The notes under the pieces: model-generated
What the model saw: only the letters and a program-made list of their open reading frames with translations
The model's database searches: none
Told to the model about the DNA's origin: nothing
Translations under genes and position numbers: made by a program
In this document: in pieces, positions 6,183 to 8,262 of the stretch
Layout of the letters: the number at the start of each line of letters is the position of its first letter
Position numbering within the stretch: the stretch's first letter is position 1
Origin: an uncultured Actinomycetes bacterium
GTDB lineage: Bacteria; Actinomycetota; Actinomycetes; Mycobacteriales; Mycobacteriaceae
Assembly: GCA_903911165.1 (NCBI GenBank)
Contig: CAIWCQ010000045.1
Span: 1 to 8,262, forward strand
Length of the DNA: 8,262 nucleotides
Reading direction: 5' to 3'

Positions 6183-8160
6183 CCACCGGCACGCGCATGA
6201 CGCGCGGTACTCGGGTTACACCGGGGGTCCGGATCCGCTGGCGCCCCCGGTGGATCTGCGTGACGCTCTCGAACAGATCGGCCAGGACGTCATGGAGGGC
6301 ACCTCGCCCCGTCGGGCGCTGGCCGAGTTGCTGCGACGGGGCAACAAGAACATGAAGGGCGCCGACCGATTGGCCGCCGAGGTCAATCGACGACGGCGGG
6401 AACTGTTGTCCCGCAACAACCTCGACGGCACGCTGCAGGAAATCAAAAAGCTGCTCGACGAAGCGGTGCTCGCCGAGCGCAAGGAGTTGGCCCGCGCACT
6501 CGACGACGACGCCCGCTTCGCTGAGATGCAGATCGCGTCGTTACCGCCGTCACCGGCCAAAGCCGTTCAGGAACTCTCGGAGTATCAGTGGCGCAGCGGT
6601 GAAGCCAAGCAGAAGTACGAGCAGATCAAAGACCTGCTCGGCCGCGAGATGCTTGACCAGCGTTTCGCCGGGATGAAGCAGGCACTGGAGAACGCCAGTG
6701 ACGAAGATCGGCAAGCGGTCAACGAGATGCTCGACGACCTCAACAATCTGCTCGACAAGCACGCGGGTGGCGAGGATACCCAAGAGGACTTCGAGAACTT
6801 CATGGCCAAGCACGGCCAGTACTTCCCGGAGAACCCGCGCAATGTGGATGAGTTACTGGACTCACTAGCCAAGCGCGCCGCGGCCGCACAGCGGTTCCGC
6901 AACAGCCTCTCCGCCGAGCAACGCGCGGAGTTGGATGCGCTGGCCCAGCAGGCGTTCGGCTCACCGCAGCTGATGAACGCGTTGAGCCGCCTCGACGGCC
7001 ACCTGCAGGCGGCCCGGCCGGGGGAGGACTGGAACGGCTCATCGGAGTTCTCCGGCGACAACCCACTCGGCATGGGCCAGGGCGCGCAGGCGCTGGCCGA
7101 TATCGGCGAACTCGAGCAGCTGGCCGAGCAGCTTTCGCAAAGCTACGCCGGGGCCACCATGGACGACGTCGACCTCGACGCGCTGGCCCGCCAACTCGGC
7201 GACGAGGCCGCCGTCGACGCCCGCACGCTGGCCGAGTTGGAACGCGCACTGATGAATCAGGGTTTCCTTGACCGAGGCTCGGACGGACAGTGGCGACTGT
7301 CTCCGAAGGCCATGCGCCAACTCGGGCAGGCGGCGCTGCGCGATGTGGCCCAACAACTCTCCGGCCGACACGGCGAACGGGAAACCCGGCGCGCGGGGGC
7401 GGCCGGAGAGTTGACCGGGGCCACCCGGGCGTGGGAGTTCGGCGACACCGAGCCCTGGAACGTCACCCGAACCATCACCAACGCTGTGCTGCGCCGCGCC
7501 GGCACCGAGCGGACCGACGGCCCGATCCGGATCGCCGTCGACGACGTCGAGATCTCCGAGACTGAGACCCGCACCCAGGCGGTGGTCGCACTGCTCGTCG
7601 ACACCTCGTTCTCGATGGTGATGGAGAACCGGTGGCTGCCGATGAAGCGGACCGCACTGGCGGTCAATCAACTGGTGAGCACGAGATTCCGTTCGGATGC
7701 GTTGCAGATCATCGCTTTCGGCCGACATGCCCGCACGGTGAGCGCCGCCGAATTGACCGGGTTGGAGGGCGTTTACGAACAGGGCACCAACCTGCACCAC
7801 GCCCTGGCGCTGGCGAGTCGGCACCTGCGTCGGCATCCGAACGCTCAACCGGTGGTGCTGGTGGTCACCGATGGTGAGCCGACCGCGCACCTGGAGAACT
7901 ACGGGAGTGACGGAACCTCAGTGTTCTTCGACTATCCGCCGCACCCGCGCACCATTGCCCACACCGTCCGCGGCTTCGACGAGGTGGCCCGCCTCGGCGC
8001 GCAGGTGACGATCTTCCGACTCGGAGACGACCCTGGCCTGGCCCGATTCATCGACCAGATCGCCCGACGGGTGGAAGGCCGGGTGGTGGTGCCCGAACTC
8101 GACGGCCTGGGCGCGGCGGTGGTCGGGGACTACCTGCGTTCGCGGCGCCGGCGCCGGTAA
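6175..8160 (+). CDS. VWA-domain protein with long helical N-terminus (Rv0959-like), partner of the AAA+ ATPase
   Basis: This 661-residue soluble protein has a large, charged, helix-prone N-terminal region (about 30-260, rich in Lys, Glu, Gln and Leu, with coiled-coil character) and a linking middle region. A C-terminal von Willebrand factor A domain follows at about 465-655. The metal-ion-dependent adhesion site is complete: DTSFS (Asp476, Ser478, Ser480), Thr538 in QGTNLHHAL, and Asp566 in VVTDGEPTAH. A Mg-bound VWA domain next to an AAA+ ATPase is the layout of BchD-BchI, CoxE-CoxD and ViaA-RavA pairs, in which the VWA protein docks on the ATPase ring or delivers the client. The ATG lies inside the end of the ATPase gene (8-nt overlap), so translation is coupled. 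The protein ends in a basic RSRRRRR tail. There is no signal peptide or membrane segment. The client and process are unknown. Confidence 0.9.
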   Translation: MADHRHAHDARYSGYTGGPDPLAPPVDLRDALEQIGQDVMEGTSPRRALAELLRRGNKNMKGADRLAAEVNRRRRELLSRNNLDGTLQEIKKLLDEAVLAERKELARALDDDARFAEMQIASLPPSPAKAVQELSEYQWRSGEAKQKYEQIKDLLGREMLDQRFAGMKQALENASDEDRQAVNEMLDDLNNLLDKHAGGEDTQEDFENFMAKHGQYFPENPRNVDELLDSLAKRAAAAQRFRNSLSAEQRAELDALAQQAFGSPQLMNALSRLDGHLQAARPGEDWNGSSEFSGDNPLGMGQGAQALADIGELEQLAEQLSQSYAGATMDDVDLDALARQLGDEAAVDARTLAELERALMNQGFLDRGSDGQWRLSPKAMRQLGQAALRDVAQQLSGRHGERETRRAGAAGELTGATRAWEFGDTEPWNVTRTITNAVLRRAGTERTDGPIRIAVDDVEISETETRTQAVVALLVDTSFSMVMENRWLPMKRTALAVNQLVSTRFRSDALQIIAFGRHARTVSAAELTGLEGVYEQGTNLHHALALASRHLRRHPNAQPVVLVVTDGEPTAHLENYGSDGTSVFFDYPPHPRTIAHTVRGFDEVARLGAQVTIFRLGDDPGLARFIDQIARRVEGRVVVPELDGLGAAVVGDYLRSRRRRR

Positions 8161-8175
8161 TCGGGTTCCATCGAG

Positions 8176-8262
8176 TTCTTGGGCACAGCGAGCGACGGCT
8201 GCTTCGTGGGCACAGCGAGCAACGGCTTGCTTCGTGGGCACAGCGAGCAACGCCCGCCCGGA
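8176..8262. repeat. Tandem direct repeat (27-28 bp units) downstream of the VWA gene, running off the window
   Basis: Three units begin at 8176, 8203 and 8231, each with the core TTCKTGGGCACAGCGAGC followed by RACGGCT(T)GC in the first two. Spacing is 27 and 28 bp; the third unit diverges after AGCAACG and is cut by the window end. In unit 2, GCGAGCAA and TTGCTTCGT can pair around a CGGC loop with one bulged T, so transcribed units could form small hairpins. No T-run follows, so it is not a classical terminator. I did not identify a coding function; the minus-strand reading frame across it is itself repetitive. Confidence 0.8.

Noticed and set aside
8143..8156. 14-bp perfect palindrome CGGCGCCGGCGCCG at the end of the VWA gene.
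   Set aside because: It encodes the arginine-rich tail, has no loop, and is the kind of palindrome expected from repeated CGG/CGC/CGC-type codons in a high-GC genome.

Overview
The window comes from a high-GC actinomycete, almost certainly a Mycobacterium. The evidence is gene order, protein similarity recalled from memory, and leaderless-type start regions. The gene set and order match the M. tuberculosis stretch Rv0953c to Rv0959: a divergent oxidoreductase (partial), a DUF5336 membrane protein, perM, purN, purH, a Mg-chelatase-like AAA+ ATPase and a VWA-domain protein. PerM here is longer than I recall for M. tuberculosis, owing to an acidic repeat tail, so a non-tuberculous species is likely. 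The exact species cannot be read from the sequence.

Layout: bases 1-58 hold the first 19 codons of a minus-strand gene resembling LLM-class, F420-dependent oxidoreductases. It is too short to stand out as an ORF. A perfect match to the KstR operator consensus (TNNAACNNGTTNNA) lies 8 bp upstream of its start codon. From base 160 everything reads on the plus strand. First come two membrane proteins linked to cell division (160-954 and 990-2471). They are followed by two late purine biosynthesis genes, purN and purH, which overlap by 4 bp. Last is a tightly overlapping AAA+/VWA pair (4788-6182 and 6175-8160). The window ends in the first units of a 27-28 bp tandem repeat.

Function: the DUF5336 protein and PerM probably act together at the division site. 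PurN and PurH catalyse one early step and the last two steps of de novo IMP synthesis, both using 10-formyl-THF. The AAA+ and VWA proteins form an ATPase/adaptor pair of the BchI-BchD, MoxR-VWA or RavA-ViaA kind, with no assigned substrate.

Three plus-strand genes (160, 2482, 4788) start with ATG or GTG placed 6-7 nt after a TANNNT -10 element. This predicts leaderless mRNAs and splits the cluster into three transcription units: DUF5336-perM, purN-purH and AAA-VWA. No gap between genes exceeds about 100 bases. The whole region is conserved mycobacterial core. The best leads are the KstR site, the promoter that overlaps perM's stop codon, the PerM repeat tail, the altered Walker B of the ATPase, and the terminal repeats.
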